From: Lachnospiraceae bacterium
GTDB lineage: Bacteria > Bacillota > Clostridia > Lachnospirales > Lachnospiraceae
Reading direction: 5' to 3'
NCBI GenBank assembly: GCA_009780115.1
Contig: WRAQ01000001.1
Location: 124,001-188,000, forward strand
Length of the DNA stretch: 64,000 nt
A model generated the notes under the pieces. The model had not been told where the DNA came from and searched no databases. It saw only the letters and a list, made by a program, of their open reading frames with translations. The position numbers and the translations under genes were made by a program. This document shows positions 43,599 through 53,001 of this stretch, piece by piece. Position 1 is the first letter of the stretch; each line of letters opens with the position of its first letter.

Positions 43599-44501
43599 TT
43601 ATAATGATAATACTTTACCCTCACTATCAATCAATGTCCATCCGGGCCATAAAGGCAGAAGCGCCGCCGGGTCAATCTCTTGGGTATTCTTATGCCGGGC
43701 CGGGCGAATCATGATTTTTCCCGGGTTTTTGTTGAGCCGCGCCCCCCAAAAACTAAAGGTGGAGTTGGCGCAAATAATATGCTTACATTGGCTCATTAAA
43801 TATATATCATAGATACTTTCATCATCCTTATTCCAATCTATATGGCTATACTCATTACCCTGATATTGGGCACGTATATAATCGGTATCATCGGAAAAAA
43901 GGAAAAAATGTGCTTTCGGATAACGTTGACCAATGCAGTCAATAGCTGCTTTGTAATACTCTTCTGTGCATATGTTTCCGAATAATCTTTGATTTTCTTG
44001 ATCTAAATAATCGCCGCGGCGGATGTGGACAGCAACAGAACCGCAATTATTCATTTCCTTAATTATGTCAATATTCTTAGGGTTCATGCTTGGCTTAAAA
44101 TGAATTAATTCACGAAGCTCCGGCAGGATATCGGCATAATACATTTCACATGCGAAATAACCAGTTAGATACATATTCTTAAAACCAAGAACTTCGGGAT
44201 GATATATTTGAGATTCCTGAAAGGTATGAACCGAAAACGGAAATAATTTACGGCGGATTTTTCCGCTTAAACTATCTGAACCAATTAGCTTTTTCTTTTC
44301 TAAAGGGGTACATGCCTGATATTCCAATTGGTCAAAAAAATCAAGCTCAAGTTTTCTTTTAGTTTGTAAGTTAATTTGAGTTTTTGCCTGAAACCAGGAA
44401 ATATCAAGCCGCGCTTCGATGCCGAGGCTAAGAAATTTGCGATATAAGGCATATTGCTGGAGCTGATTGCCCAGGCCTCCGGCGACTTGTATGATAATCA
44501 T
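43599..44501 (-). CDS. Alpha-1,2-fucosyltransferase family (GT11)
   Basis: 300 residues. The N-terminal IIIQVAGGLGNQLQQYALYRK and the VAVHIRRGDYLDQ segment (about 154-166) are the GDP-binding marks of GT11. YKAAIDCIGQRYPKAHFFLFSDD and HIICANSTFSFWGARLN complete the family pattern. Members transfer L-fucose, or a related GDP-sugar, from a GDP donor. No gmd/fcl genes for GDP-fucose are in the window. It lies 2 nt after the GH88-like gene and 28 nt before the 771-residue membrane protein gene. Copies of the family occur also at 61497 and, more divergent, 55704. Confidence 0.92.
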   Translation of the reverse strand: MIIIQVAGGLGNQLQQYALYRKFLSLGIEARLDISWFQAKTQINLQTKRKLELDFFDQLEYQACTPLEKKKLIGSDSLSGKIRRKLFPFSVHTFQESQIYHPEVLGFKNMYLTGYFACEMYYADILPELRELIHFKPSMNPKNIDIIKEMNNCGSVAVHIRRGDYLDQENQRLFGNICTEEYYKAAIDCIGQRYPKAHFFLFSDDTDYIRAQYQGNEYSHIDWNKDDESIYDIYLMSQCKHIICANSTFSFWGARLNKNPGKIMIRPARHKNTQEIDPAALLPLWPGWTLIDSEGKVLSL

Positions 44502-44503
44502 AA

Positions 44504-45589
44504 TTAATCCTGCTTTAATGTAATGCTATTAACCGAAAAAAGTGAAAGGGCCGGGCCAAGCGACCAGGGATAGGCATCATACTTCTGCGGATAAATGCCA
44601 AACCCGCCGCACTCGGCTAAACAATTATATAGTTTCCCATCAGTCACCGTATTAATCAAAGCATCGCGCCCCCTTAATAACCGTGAGCGATGAATACCGA
44701 TTAAAATATCATTATCAAGTCCTTTGGCAATTGCGTACAAAATCATCGCGGTCGCAGATGTATCAAAGGGCCCTTCCCTGGCCGGAAGCTGCCAGGGATA
44801 AAACCCGTCTTCGCGCTGGTATGCTTCAACTTTGTCTACTAAACGGCGGAAGTTTTGCTTAATTTCATCATACTCGGCATTTTCTTTATCCATATAAATC
44901 AGGCTTTCTACCATACCGGTCATCAGCCAGCCGCAGGCCCGCCCCCATCCGATAACTCCATGCTTCGTCTGACTTTTATAATCATAACCATGGTAAGGTA
45001 AACCAGTTCGGTTATCCATCCCGTTTTTGAAAAAATTTTGAATTTGTTTTACCGCTAAGCTAATTGCATTAGAATCACCATATGTATGGCCGTATTTGCA
45101 TAGAAACGGGCATATCATGCCAATACCATCAGCAAAAATATCCATACTTTGTAATGGGCGATATGGTAAGCTTCCTTCATCATCAGCAATATGACGTTTT
45201 AGATATTTCACCATCTCATCAAGCAGTTCCTTAAAACGCTCATCACCGGTGGTTTGATGGAGGTCAATTAAGGTTTGCCCCGCAAAAGCATTATCAAGAT
45301 AATAAAACTCTTGTCTGCTATTAATAAAACGGCGATAGTATTTGATTAAGGCCTGTTTGATAACCAGCGAAATCTCTAAATTAAGATTATTTTTGTAGTA
45401 AGCAAATAAAGCGTTTGCCAATAATGCCGTCGGCCAGTTAAGCCGGTCGTATTTTGGTACTTTGCGGCCGGTCAGTTTTTTCAAAATCCGCAGTATGCGG
45501 TTGGTAAAGCGGTATTTGGAATATCTGTCAAGCTCAAACAGTGCTTGTTCAACCATAACTCTTGATTTTTCTTTTATTATATTATCCAT
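44504..45589 (-). CDS. Glycoside hydrolase family 88/105-like protein
   Basis: 361 residues from the ATG at 45589, which has AGGAG 8 nt upstream and overlaps the Wzx stop by 8 nt; a TTG at 45595 is less likely. The (alpha/alpha)6-barrel family of unsaturated uronyl hydrolases is indicated by LDNAFAGQTLIDLH, FADGIGMICPFLCKYG, GLPYHGYDYKS, GVIGWGRACGWLMTGM and GPFDTSATAMILYAI. These enzymes hydrate the unsaturated sugar left at the end of a chain after a lyase has cut it. That would fit with the heparinase-like protein at 34245. No signal peptide is seen, so action in the cytoplasm is expected. Confidence 0.82.
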   Translation of the reverse strand: MDNIIKEKSRVMVEQALFELDRYSKYRFTNRILRILKKLTGRKVPKYDRLNWPTALLANALFAYYKNNLNLEISLVIKQALIKYYRRFINSRQEFYYLDNAFAGQTLIDLHQTTGDERFKELLDEMVKYLKRHIADDEGSLPYRPLQSMDIFADGIGMICPFLCKYGHTYGDSNAISLAVKQIQNFFKNGMDNRTGLPYHGYDYKSQTKHGVIGWGRACGWLMTGMVESLIYMDKENAEYDEIKQNFRRLVDKVEAYQREDGFYPWQLPAREGPFDTSATAMILYAIAKGLDNDILIGIHRSRLLRGRDALINTVTDGKLYNCLAECGGFGIYPQKYDAYPWSLGPALSLFSVNSITLKQD

Positions 45590-47138
45590 TATCAACGCTC
45601 CTATTTCTTTTCTCTTTGAACATAAGCATTAAATATTTAAATTCTTCACTCCGGCAAAACAAGGCGGCAAAAATACCATTAAAAACTATTGTAATTATAA
45701 TTGCTGTAACGGCAAATGTCAAAATACCAAGGTTATCCCTCATAATAAAACACCCCGCCGTCTGGCATATTGATAAGGCAATCATTGTTACTATTAAATA
45801 CTTCAGCCAGTCAATAAAGTATCTTGTCGCTTTCATATCAAAACAAACACGATAGATAATCCACGGGCGGACGAAATTTGCAATCAAACCGGAAATCACC
45901 ATCCCGGTGAAAACACCTATCAAACCTAAACTATGAACAAGGCTAAGTGAAATAATCAGGCTTACGACACCTTGAATTAATGGTAAATATTTATCCTGCT
46001 CAAATACCCCAGCGGCTGTCTTGAAATTCGAAAGGACTAACCGGTCGCCTTTAAAATAGTATTCAACTAACATCATGTAAACTACCGCAGTCCCTAGTAA
46101 TGGCTCCGGCCCTAGCCAAAGATTGACAAATGGTGTAAGCAAAACAAAAAAGCCGACCGCGGTAAAACCATAAATCCAACAGGCAAAAAAGCGGTATATC
46201 CGGAACATCAAAAATTGTTTTTCTTTTGATTCAGTCGCAATCAGATTCCCGAAACTGCTAATAACCGAATTAAAAATTACATTTACAAAATTGGAAACAA
46301 AATTTATCACTAAGTTATAATTACTGACAAAACCGGTTATCGTGACATTAATAAAAGCGCTGATTATCATGCTGTCGGTCTGCAATCTGGCTGTATCACC
46401 GATTTTGTGCAGCATCAAAGCTTTTGTTTTTCTGATAACTACGCTTGTTTCTTCACGGGAAAGGGCAGTTACCCTGGGTGTCTTCCCGAATATTCTTAGG
46501 CCGCGCAAGTATGGGTAGAGGCGATTCAAATACCAACTTGCAAAAATCTTTTGTGAAAGTTCCACCACCGCTTGAGTAAGCAAAAACCAATAGTAATTAC
46601 GGGTTACAATAATAACAATAATCTGTGCGACGACAGTGATAATCTTGGTGACGGTAAATATATTAGTCTGGATATAGTTTTTCTGTTCAGCGTTAACCAG
46701 GCTGAATTTGAAAGCAACGAAATAAGTACTTACTGTATTAAACAAAAAAATGAAATAATACAGGGTAAGGTCGCGGTTAGGTAAATCAGCCCCCTTCACT
46801 AAATATGGTAAAAAAGGTGATATTGAAATACCAATTACAGCAATTACAAAGCCAATTGTGAGATAGGCTTTTTTGTATAACTGCATGTAAGCTTTAATTT
46901 TTTCTGTTTCTTTCCGGGCTACCGGGGCGTACAAACTATAGTTGAGGGCTGTCCCAACCCCCAGCTCGGCTAATGAGAGGACGGACAAAATCCCGGTATA
47001 CAAAGCATTAACGCCATTTAAAACATTACCCAGATAAAAAATAAAAATCTGCCTTAAAGCAAAATTTAGTAACCCGGTAATCAGATTTCCCAGATATCCA
47101 AAAGCAATATTCTTCGCGGCAAATTTTACTCGGCTCAT
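45582..47138 (-). CDS. wzx: Wzx-like polysaccharide flippase (MATE/MVF-like)
   Basis: 518 residues with about 12-14 hydrophobic segments and few charges inside them. The N-terminus KFAAKNIAFGYLGNLITGLLNFALRQIFIFYLG and the following LSVLSLAELGVGTALNYSLY are typical of Wzx/PST exporters. The C-terminal end is basic. It would move undecaprenyl-diphosphate-linked repeat units across the membrane. It overlaps both neighbours (4 nt with the GT2-pyruvyltransferase gene, 8 nt with the GH88-like gene). Two PglK-like ABC exporters in the same window could do the same job for other lipid-linked glycans. Confidence 0.87.
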   Translation of the reverse strand: MSRVKFAAKNIAFGYLGNLITGLLNFALRQIFIFYLGNVLNGVNALYTGILSVLSLAELGVGTALNYSLYAPVARKETEKIKAYMQLYKKAYLTIGFVIAVIGISISPFLPYLVKGADLPNRDLTLYYFIFLFNTVSTYFVAFKFSLVNAEQKNYIQTNIFTVTKIITVVAQIIVIIVTRNYYWFLLTQAVVELSQKIFASWYLNRLYPYLRGLRIFGKTPRVTALSREETSVVIRKTKALMLHKIGDTARLQTDSMIISAFINVTITGFVSNYNLVINFVSNFVNVIFNSVISSFGNLIATESKEKQFLMFRIYRFFACWIYGFTAVGFFVLLTPFVNLWLGPEPLLGTAVVYMMLVEYYFKGDRLVLSNFKTAAGVFEQDKYLPLIQGVVSLIISLSLVHSLGLIGVFTGMVISGLIANFVRPWIIYRVCFDMKATRYFIDWLKYLIVTMIALSICQTAGCFIMRDNLGILTFAVTAIIITIVFNGIFAALFCRSEEFKYLMLMFKEKRNRSVDNG

Positions 47139-49462
47139 TTTATATCTTCCTGAAAAGAATTAAGGATTTTTGTAAGCTTAGGGCCGATGCGTTTTGCCTG
47201 GCTGATATAATCAGGCATTCGTCCCTTAAGCTTAATCCGGATATCCGTTTCGTTTTCTAAAAGCCACTTAAATGCAACAATAATGTCTTCTTCTTTTTTT
47301 AGTGACTGAACCGGGACGACATAGTTTTCAGCCGTTCCAAACAAATCAATTGCAATACCTCTTGCTTTGACAGAATAACCGATGACTAAAGTCGGTACCA
47401 GACTGGAATAGGCGGCAATTGTCGCATGTGTCCTTGCGCCGATAAAAAAACGCAGCCGGGCGATATAGCCTTTCAACTCTTCACACGAAGCATCAGCAAT
47501 CATTATTACCCGCCCTGACGGGGCAAAAGTATCATAAAGTTCCTGCAAAGGAATACGGTCGTCATTTCGCTGCCATACAACATGGGGAATCAAAGCAATC
47601 TGCATATCGGTAGTTTCAATGATACGTTTAACTAAAGCCTTGTATCCGCTCATTGTAATTCCGGCTTCCCGCTCATTAGCCTGAATCAAGGGGCTTATAT
47701 TGATACCAATAGTATTACCTTCAATAAAACCCTCCGGGATAGGCAATTCCCTTTTCGCTAAAGTAAAAGCCGGGTCAGGGTACAGCGATACCCGCGGATG
47801 CCCAATTTTTTTTAATGCTTCAAAAGTAATTGATTCACGGGTTATGATTGCATAATAACGCTTCATGTCCGCGGTAATTTCCGGATTTTCAAGTAAATCC
47901 GGCTCTACCGAGCAACCTAACAAGACCGTCTTAACCCCCTTAGCATTAAAGGCCTTATTCATCAAAACCAAATCATTTACCATTATATCATAACAATAGT
48001 TATCACCACCAATAGAAATTGCCAGCAAAGGTTTTTCTTTTGCATCAAAAATTTCGTGGTAACGATATCTGATGAAGCTCTCACCATCGCCGGTTAATTT
48101 ACGATAAATATAATACAAAATATGAACCGGGCGGTAACGTTTAAAGTGGCGCTCTTGTAAAAATGTAAGACACCCCCCGTCACTTAATTCTTTAAGGGAA
48201 TAAGTCTCATCCTCATTTACATTAACGCTCAAAACCGAAGCCGGGTTATCAAGCATCTTTACCGTACTGTTAACAATTGCCTCACAACCATGATTGCCGC
48301 TGCCGGCATGCATGTATAAAACGATTTTATTTAATTGCTCACTACACCGCAGTCCGCAGTTAAATTTTTTACTGAATAGGAAATTGCTACGCAACCGCGC
48401 TCGGCGCGAGGGTTTGCCAAGGCGAACCCTTTCTTGTCCAATAGCACTTCCTCCAAACCGCTTCCAAAAATGATATATCGCAAGATAAAATCCCGGTAAT
48501 AAGCCAAATATTTTCGTTTTTACCCGGTATCCGCGGCTTAGGTTTTCATATGCACCCGGTATCATTTTTGCTTCTAACAACTGTTCCTGACAATATTTAA
48601 TCTTTTCCTGATGTGTTTTCCGATATTTCTTTGGCAGAACGGCTATTTTTCCAACGGTCAACATAACTGAAATCATGATATTTGTTGTCACGCGGTATTT
48701 TAAGTCAGGGCGAATTTCGGTAATCCGTTCACGCGCAATCAGCCAGCAAGTTATCTGATCCATATATTCCGGTTTAAACGGCCGGAGTGTCAACCCCGCC
48801 GGGTTATAATAGTATCCATATACATATTGATTTGAAATAGCAATCCGCTTTGAGTTAATAACCACCGCCAAAAGAAAGAGCATATCCTCACCAATCGTAA
48901 GATTTTTTTCAAAGCGGATACTGCCAATCGCCCCGCGGCGATACAGTTTACCCCAGCAACGGCTGTCACCGGATAAAATCCCTCTTTCAAGATATTCGTA
49001 ACCGGTATAAATTTTGGTTTCTAATTTCAATAAAGGCGGGTTTTTCAATTTATTCAATAATTCAGTATATTCTTTTTCATCACGCCACATCAAAAATTCA
49101 CAGCCGGCGAAATCCACTTCATTTTTTTTGCATATTTCATACATAAACTTAAGCGCACCCGGAAGGAGCCGGTCGTCGGCATCAACAAAAGTAATAAATT
49201 CACCTTTTGCCGCTTCAAGCCCGGCATTTCTGCCCCATGAAACACCAAGGTCCTGCATCGTAATAACATTGATTATATCATACTCTTTGCTTAAGTTTTC
49301 ACAGATATGGCCGGTATTATCAGCCGAACCGTCATTAACAATAATAATTTCCATCTCATATAAAGTATCGTTTTGCGATAAGATGCTTTCGATACAATTT
49401 TTGAGATAAGCCTCGCCATTGTGGACAGGGATTATAATACTGATAATATCTTTTTTTTCCAT
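47135..49462 (-). CDS. Fusion: GT2 glycosyltransferase + polysaccharide pyruvyl transferase
   Basis: 775 residues in one frame. The N-terminal GT2 domain (about 1-240) has IISIIIPVHNGEAYLKNC, IIVNDGSADNTG and FVDADDRLLPG (DxD site), then a helical stretch. From about residue 378 (KIVLYMHAGSGNHGCEAIV) a complete pyruvyl-transferase domain follows. It has ISIGGDNYCYD, VLLGCSVEPDLL, ITRES and ARTHATIAAYSSLVPTLVIGYSVK, as in PF04230 proteins that add a pyruvate ketal from PEP. The enzyme probably adds a sugar and then ketalises it or its neighbour. The linker DNA holds two GC-rich hairpins (48396-48429). TGATG couples it to the upstream GT2 gene. Confidence 0.87.
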   Translation of the reverse strand: MEKKDIISIIIPVHNGEAYLKNCIESILSQNDTLYEMEIIIVNDGSADNTGHICENLSKEYDIINVITMQDLGVSWGRNAGLEAAKGEFITFVDADDRLLPGALKFMYEICKKNEVDFAGCEFLMWRDEKEYTELLNKLKNPPLLKLETKIYTGYEYLERGILSGDSRCWGKLYRRGAIGSIRFEKNLTIGEDMLFLLAVVINSKRIAISNQYVYGYYYNPAGLTLRPFKPEYMDQITCWLIARERITEIRPDLKYRVTTNIMISVMLTVGKIAVLPKKYRKTHQEKIKYCQEQLLEAKMIPGAYENLSRGYRVKTKIFGLLPGFYLAIYHFWKRFGGSAIGQERVRLGKPSRRARLRSNFLFSKKFNCGLRCSEQLNKIVLYMHAGSGNHGCEAIVNSTVKMLDNPASVLSVNVNEDETYSLKELSDGGCLTFLQERHFKRYRPVHILYYIYRKLTGDGESFIRYRYHEIFDAKEKPLLAISIGGDNYCYDIMVNDLVLMNKAFNAKGVKTVLLGCSVEPDLLENPEITADMKRYYAIITRESITFEALKKIGHPRVSLYPDPAFTLAKRELPIPEGFIEGNTIGINISPLIQANEREAGITMSGYKALVKRIIETTDMQIALIPHVVWQRNDDRIPLQELYDTFAPSGRVIMIADASCEELKGYIARLRFFIGARTHATIAAYSSLVPTLVIGYSVKARGIAIDLFGTAENYVVPVQSLKKEEDIIVAFKWLLENETDIRIKLKGRMPDYISQAKRIGPKLTKILNSFQEDIK
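48396..48429. other. Pair of GC-rich hairpins inside the GT2-pyruvyltransferase linker
   Basis: CGCGC-TCG-GCGCG (48396-48408), then GGGTTTGCC-AA-GGCGAACCC (48410-48429, nine pairs with one G-T). The translated stretch (RVRLGKPSRRARLR) is low-complexity and basic. It lies at the join of two protein domains in otherwise A+T-rich DNA. Confidence 0.55.
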
Positions 49463-50535
49463 CAGTTTCTGCCTTTTGAGTTTTTGACCCTGGTACCATA
49501 AAATAGTTTTGCAGCAATTCTTAGAAGCAAAATTGAAAAATAATTTGGATATTTTAAAACTAAATAAAGCAGACGGTTTGCTAACCCGGTAACTTTTGGC
49601 GGATATTGCCGGATTAAATCACGGGTTTTTTCCTTGCGGCATATTTCTTTGATTCGCTGCCGGTATTTTTTACTGTTATGGTTACCCCTTGCTTCATTTT
49701 TCAAAACCACCATTAAGTTGATTAAATGTTCGCGTTTACATTGCACTTTTATTTCTTCATTTGATATTTTATATCCATGCTGCTTAACCTTTTGTTCCAT
49801 AATTTGGCAAGTTATTTGATAAAAACGGCAAATCTGCTGATATAAGTCAGGCATATATCCGTGAACAAGTGATTCGTTATTATAGTAGTAATGATAATAA
49901 AATGCCCCTTCCATTATAACAATCCGTTTACTGTCAAATAAAGCGGGTAATATCATAACCGAATCTTCACCCATTCTTAAGTCATCATCACAATATTGCA
50001 GATTATTGATAATCAAGCTTCGCGATATCAATTTCATACAGCGTGAAAGGATAATTTGCCGGTTTTCATTTCCCAGGATATTCTGAAATATCTTGCTATG
50101 TTTTTCACCTTCATATTCGCCGGGTGGTAAGCCATGCTTTTCATAAGAAATACCAAACGCCCGCTCGACAATTATATTACAGCAGATGATTTCTTCGCTA
50201 ACGAATTTTAATTGCTTAACCATTTCTTGAATCATTTCTGCTTCGACTTCATCATCGCTATCCATAAAGCAGAAATAACCGCCTTTACTTAAGCTAATCC
50301 CCTTACGGCATGCCAGCATCGGGCCGCCATTTTCCTGATGGACAGATTTAACCCGCCGGTCTTTATCCCGGTAACGGTCACAAATAATACCACTTTCATC
50401 TGTTGAACCATCATTCACAAGGATGATTTCAATATTGTGATATGTTTGCGCAAGAAGGCTTAGAAGGCAGCGTTCAAGATAAGGGGCGGTATTATAAACC
50501 GGTACGATAATACTGATTAATGGTCCAATATTCAT
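49462..50535 (-). CDS. Glycosyltransferase family 2
   Basis: A 357-residue GT2 enzyme. ISIIVPVYNTAPYLERCLLSLLAQTY, IILVNDGSTDESG and FCFMDSDDEVEAEMI (DxD) define the GT-A domain in the first 110 residues. The region up to 260 holds the acceptor part (GEDSVMILPALF) and the last 90 residues are basic and helical. Inverting transfer from a UDP- or GDP-sugar is expected. It overlaps the GT4 gene upstream by 4 nt and the fusion gene downstream by 1 nt (TGATG), so this part of the operon is tightly coupled. Confidence 0.92.
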   Translation of the reverse strand: MNIGPLISIIVPVYNTAPYLERCLLSLLAQTYHNIEIILVNDGSTDESGIICDRYRDKDRRVKSVHQENGGPMLACRKGISLSKGGYFCFMDSDDEVEAEMIQEMVKQLKFVSEEIICCNIIVERAFGISYEKHGLPPGEYEGEKHSKIFQNILGNENRQIILSRCMKLISRSLIINNLQYCDDDLRMGEDSVMILPALFDSKRIVIMEGAFYYHYYYNNESLVHGYMPDLYQQICRFYQITCQIMEQKVKQHGYKISNEEIKVQCKREHLINLMVVLKNEARGNHNSKKYRQRIKEICRKEKTRDLIRQYPPKVTGLANRLLYLVLKYPNYFSILLLRIAAKLFYGTRVKNSKGRN

Positions 50536-51587
50536 CCGGCACTCTCTTTCGCCATTGCTGAATCATATATCTGGCCTAACTTTTCAACTAAATCAACGAT
50601 ATCAAACTTTTCTTTGATATGCTTGCGGGCTGCTTCGCCGTAATTTCGCCGTAAATCCTCATTATCCAGCAGTTCTGCTAAAGCTTCATAAAGCGCATCC
50701 GTATCTCTTGGGTTAATCAAGCGGCCATTTACCTTGTCAAGGATCATTTGCGGGATACCCCCTACCGCTGTTGCTACCGGTACCATTCCGTATGCCATCG
50801 CTTCAATCACTGAATTAGGCTGTCCCTCAAAATAGGTCGGAAGAACAAATATACTGCATATTCCGGCATATTTCTGCTGTGTTTCTTTATCAATCCAACC
50901 TAAGCATTTCACCATATCTTTCATGCTATCAGCCTTTTTCTTAAGCTCATCATCAGTCCAAATCCCCCCCAAATACAGCTTAACATCAGGAAATCGTTCT
51001 TTGAGGCGCGGCATTACCTCAAGTAATTCCCCGATCCCTTTATCCCGGCACATCCGGCCTAGAAAAAGTAAATCATGACTTGAATAATCATTTTTTTTCA
51101 TTTCCGGCAGCGGTACCGCATTCCCTAAAATAATTATCTTGCCCGGAGATATTAATGGGTCAAAAACCGCTTTCCATTCCGGTGAAAGAACGAGAAAGAT
51201 ATGGGCTTTATTAAGGGTCCGGCGAATAGTTTCTTGTGATTTTTGCGTAGATTGCTGATAAAAAGTCTGGAAATCACCGCCGTGGAAATGGATAATAATT
51301 TTTTTATTAAAAAAAGCCGCCGTATCGATGAAAAATTTCTTGCGATAATAACTGGCATTCGGCGACATATTTGCATGAAGGATATCCATTCCCGGTATAA
51401 AAGTAAGAAAAACCAAGTAAGCCCAAACCGCCTGAAGCAGCTTACGGAATTTGCTTCCGTCAACCATCGTGCTGATATATGTCAAATTAACACATTTATC
51501 AAGTCCGGCGGCATAATAATTATTTACCATCGTTGATACTCCGCCATGCACATTCCTTGCCGGCCCGATCATCACAACTTTGACCAT
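50532..51587 (-). CDS. Glycosyltransferase family 4
   Basis: A 351-residue GT4 enzyme. VVMIGPARNVHGGVSTMV at the N-terminus, DLLFLGRMCRDKGIGELLE, VKYLGWID-like text (VKCLGWIDKETQQKYA) and PTYFEGQPNSVIEAMAYGMVPVATAVGG (E-GQPNSVI-E pair) are typical. It directly follows the phosphoglycosyltransferase gene with a 1-nt gap and may therefore add the second sugar of the repeat unit. That position is often, but not always, informative. Donor unknown. Confidence 0.92.
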   Translation of the reverse strand: MVKVVMIGPARNVHGGVSTMVNNYYAAGLDKCVNLTYISTMVDGSKFRKLLQAVWAYLVFLTFIPGMDILHANMSPNASYYRKKFFIDTAAFFNKKIIIHFHGGDFQTFYQQSTQKSQETIRRTLNKAHIFLVLSPEWKAVFDPLISPGKIIILGNAVPLPEMKKNDYSSHDLLFLGRMCRDKGIGELLEVMPRLKERFPDVKLYLGGIWTDDELKKKADSMKDMVKCLGWIDKETQQKYAGICSIFVLPTYFEGQPNSVIEAMAYGMVPVATAVGGIPQMILDKVNGRLINPRDTDALYEALAELLDNEDLRRNYGEAARKHIKEKFDIVDLVEKLGQIYDSAMAKESAG

Positions 51588-51588
51588 T

Positions 51589-53001
51589 TTATTTTGAACC
51601 TCGTCCCGAAAAAACTACCGCAATGGTTTTTAATAGTATTTTAAAATCTAATAATAGTGACCACTCATCGATATATTGAAGGTCAAGTTTCACTACGTCA
51701 TCAAATTTTTCGATATCACTACGCCCGCTTACCTGCCATAAACCAGTCAAACCCGGGGTCATACTAATCCGGCGGCGATAATAATGATTGTATTTTTCAA
51801 ATTCATCTGCTGTCGGTGGCCTTGTCCCGACCAGACTCATATCACCTTTAATAATATTGATAAACTGCGGCAGTTCATCAATTGATGTTTTGCGGATAAA
51901 CTTTCCGACTTTGGTAATCCGGGGGTCATTTTCTATTTTGAACATCAGGCCGTCAATTTCGTTTTGTGATTCCAATTCCTTTTTCCTTGCTTCGGCATCC
52001 CGGTACATTGAACGGAATTTGTATATTTTGAAACGGCGCCCATTCCTCCCTACTCGTATTTGCGAAAATAATACCGGCCCGGGCGATTCAAGTTTGATGG
52101 CTAAAGCAATAAAAGGGAAAAACAAGACCGTGATAACCGTACCGGCAATACCGCCGGTTATATCAATCAGCCGCTTAATTAATAGACGTTTTTGGCTTTT
52201 AAGAAGATGGGTGTAGGTGACAACGGTATAATCCCCAAACTCTTCAATCTTATTAAAATCTGCCCCCTTATTTGCAAATGACAAATTATAATGGCAATTA
52301 ACGCCCATTTCAGAAAAACCTTGGATTAATTCTTTTATTTTGGCTTGTGAAATGTCGGGGGCATTAATAAATACTTCATCTAATATTAACTGTGTTGTTA
52401 AATCAACTAAGTTATCCGGCCCGGCGATAATCGGAATATCGTCAACGCATTGACCCGTTCGGTCAATGTCGAGGCAAGCTAGGGCGGTTATTTGATAGTT
52501 AGCATCTAATCTGATTTTGAGCTGTTTAACGGTATCCGCCAGGTTGTTTTGTTGAGCAATCGCTAATATTTTCGTTACTGTCTTGTCGGAAGCATAATAA
52601 AAACGGAGGATTCTTTTAAGTAAGGTATGAACAAGCAAAGTTAATGAGAAATTCAGAATTGTAAAGTAAGTTAAAATCAAGCGGGACAAAGTATCAGCCC
52701 ATTTTAAGAAAGTCATGATGCTGATGATAATAAGCAACATGAATGCCATATATTGAAAAATAGCAACGACTTCCCGCTTCCAGCCCCGCTTAATAAAATC
52801 ATGGTTCCAATCAAGAATAAAATTATAAACGGTGCAGAAAACCAGAAATAATATCCCGACTTGAAAATGAATCGTTTGATCCCCCATATCGCTAAAATTG
52901 GGATGACGAATATATGTGGCCAAAATAAAAGTTGTCCAAATGCAAAAAAGGTCTATTAACCATAATCCATATACTTCAATGATTTTGTTTTTCCGGTTCA
53001 T
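51589..53001 (-). CDS. Undecaprenyl-phosphate sugar phosphotransferase (WbaP/CpsE-type PGT)
   Basis: 470 residues. Four or five N-terminal membrane helices, a CoA-binding-like central domain (about 130-250), then the C-terminal catalytic domain. The latter has KRLIDITGGIAGT, ESPGPVLFSQIRVGRNG, FKIYKFRSMYRDAE, DELPQFINIIKGDMSLVGTRPP and PGLTGLWQVSGRS. It transfers a sugar-1-phosphate (Glc, Gal or a HexNAc) from UDP to undecaprenyl phosphate and so begins repeat-unit assembly. It is the only PGT in the window. It overlaps the DUF6056-like gene by 4 nt. The DE-PQ catalytic pair is intact. Confidence 0.94.
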   Translation of the reverse strand: MNRKNKIIEVYGLWLIDLFCIWTTFILATYIRHPNFSDMGDQTIHFQVGILFLVFCTVYNFILDWNHDFIKRGWKREVVAIFQYMAFMLLIIISIMTFLKWADTLSRLILTYFTILNFSLTLLVHTLLKRILRFYYASDKTVTKILAIAQQNNLADTVKQLKIRLDANYQITALACLDIDRTGQCVDDIPIIAGPDNLVDLTTQLILDEVFINAPDISQAKIKELIQGFSEMGVNCHYNLSFANKGADFNKIEEFGDYTVVTYTHLLKSQKRLLIKRLIDITGGIAGTVITVLFFPFIALAIKLESPGPVLFSQIRVGRNGRRFKIYKFRSMYRDAEARKKELESQNEIDGLMFKIENDPRITKVGKFIRKTSIDELPQFINIIKGDMSLVGTRPPTADEFEKYNHYYRRRISMTPGLTGLWQVSGRSDIEKFDDVVKLDLQYIDEWSLLLDFKILLKTIAVVFSGRGSK

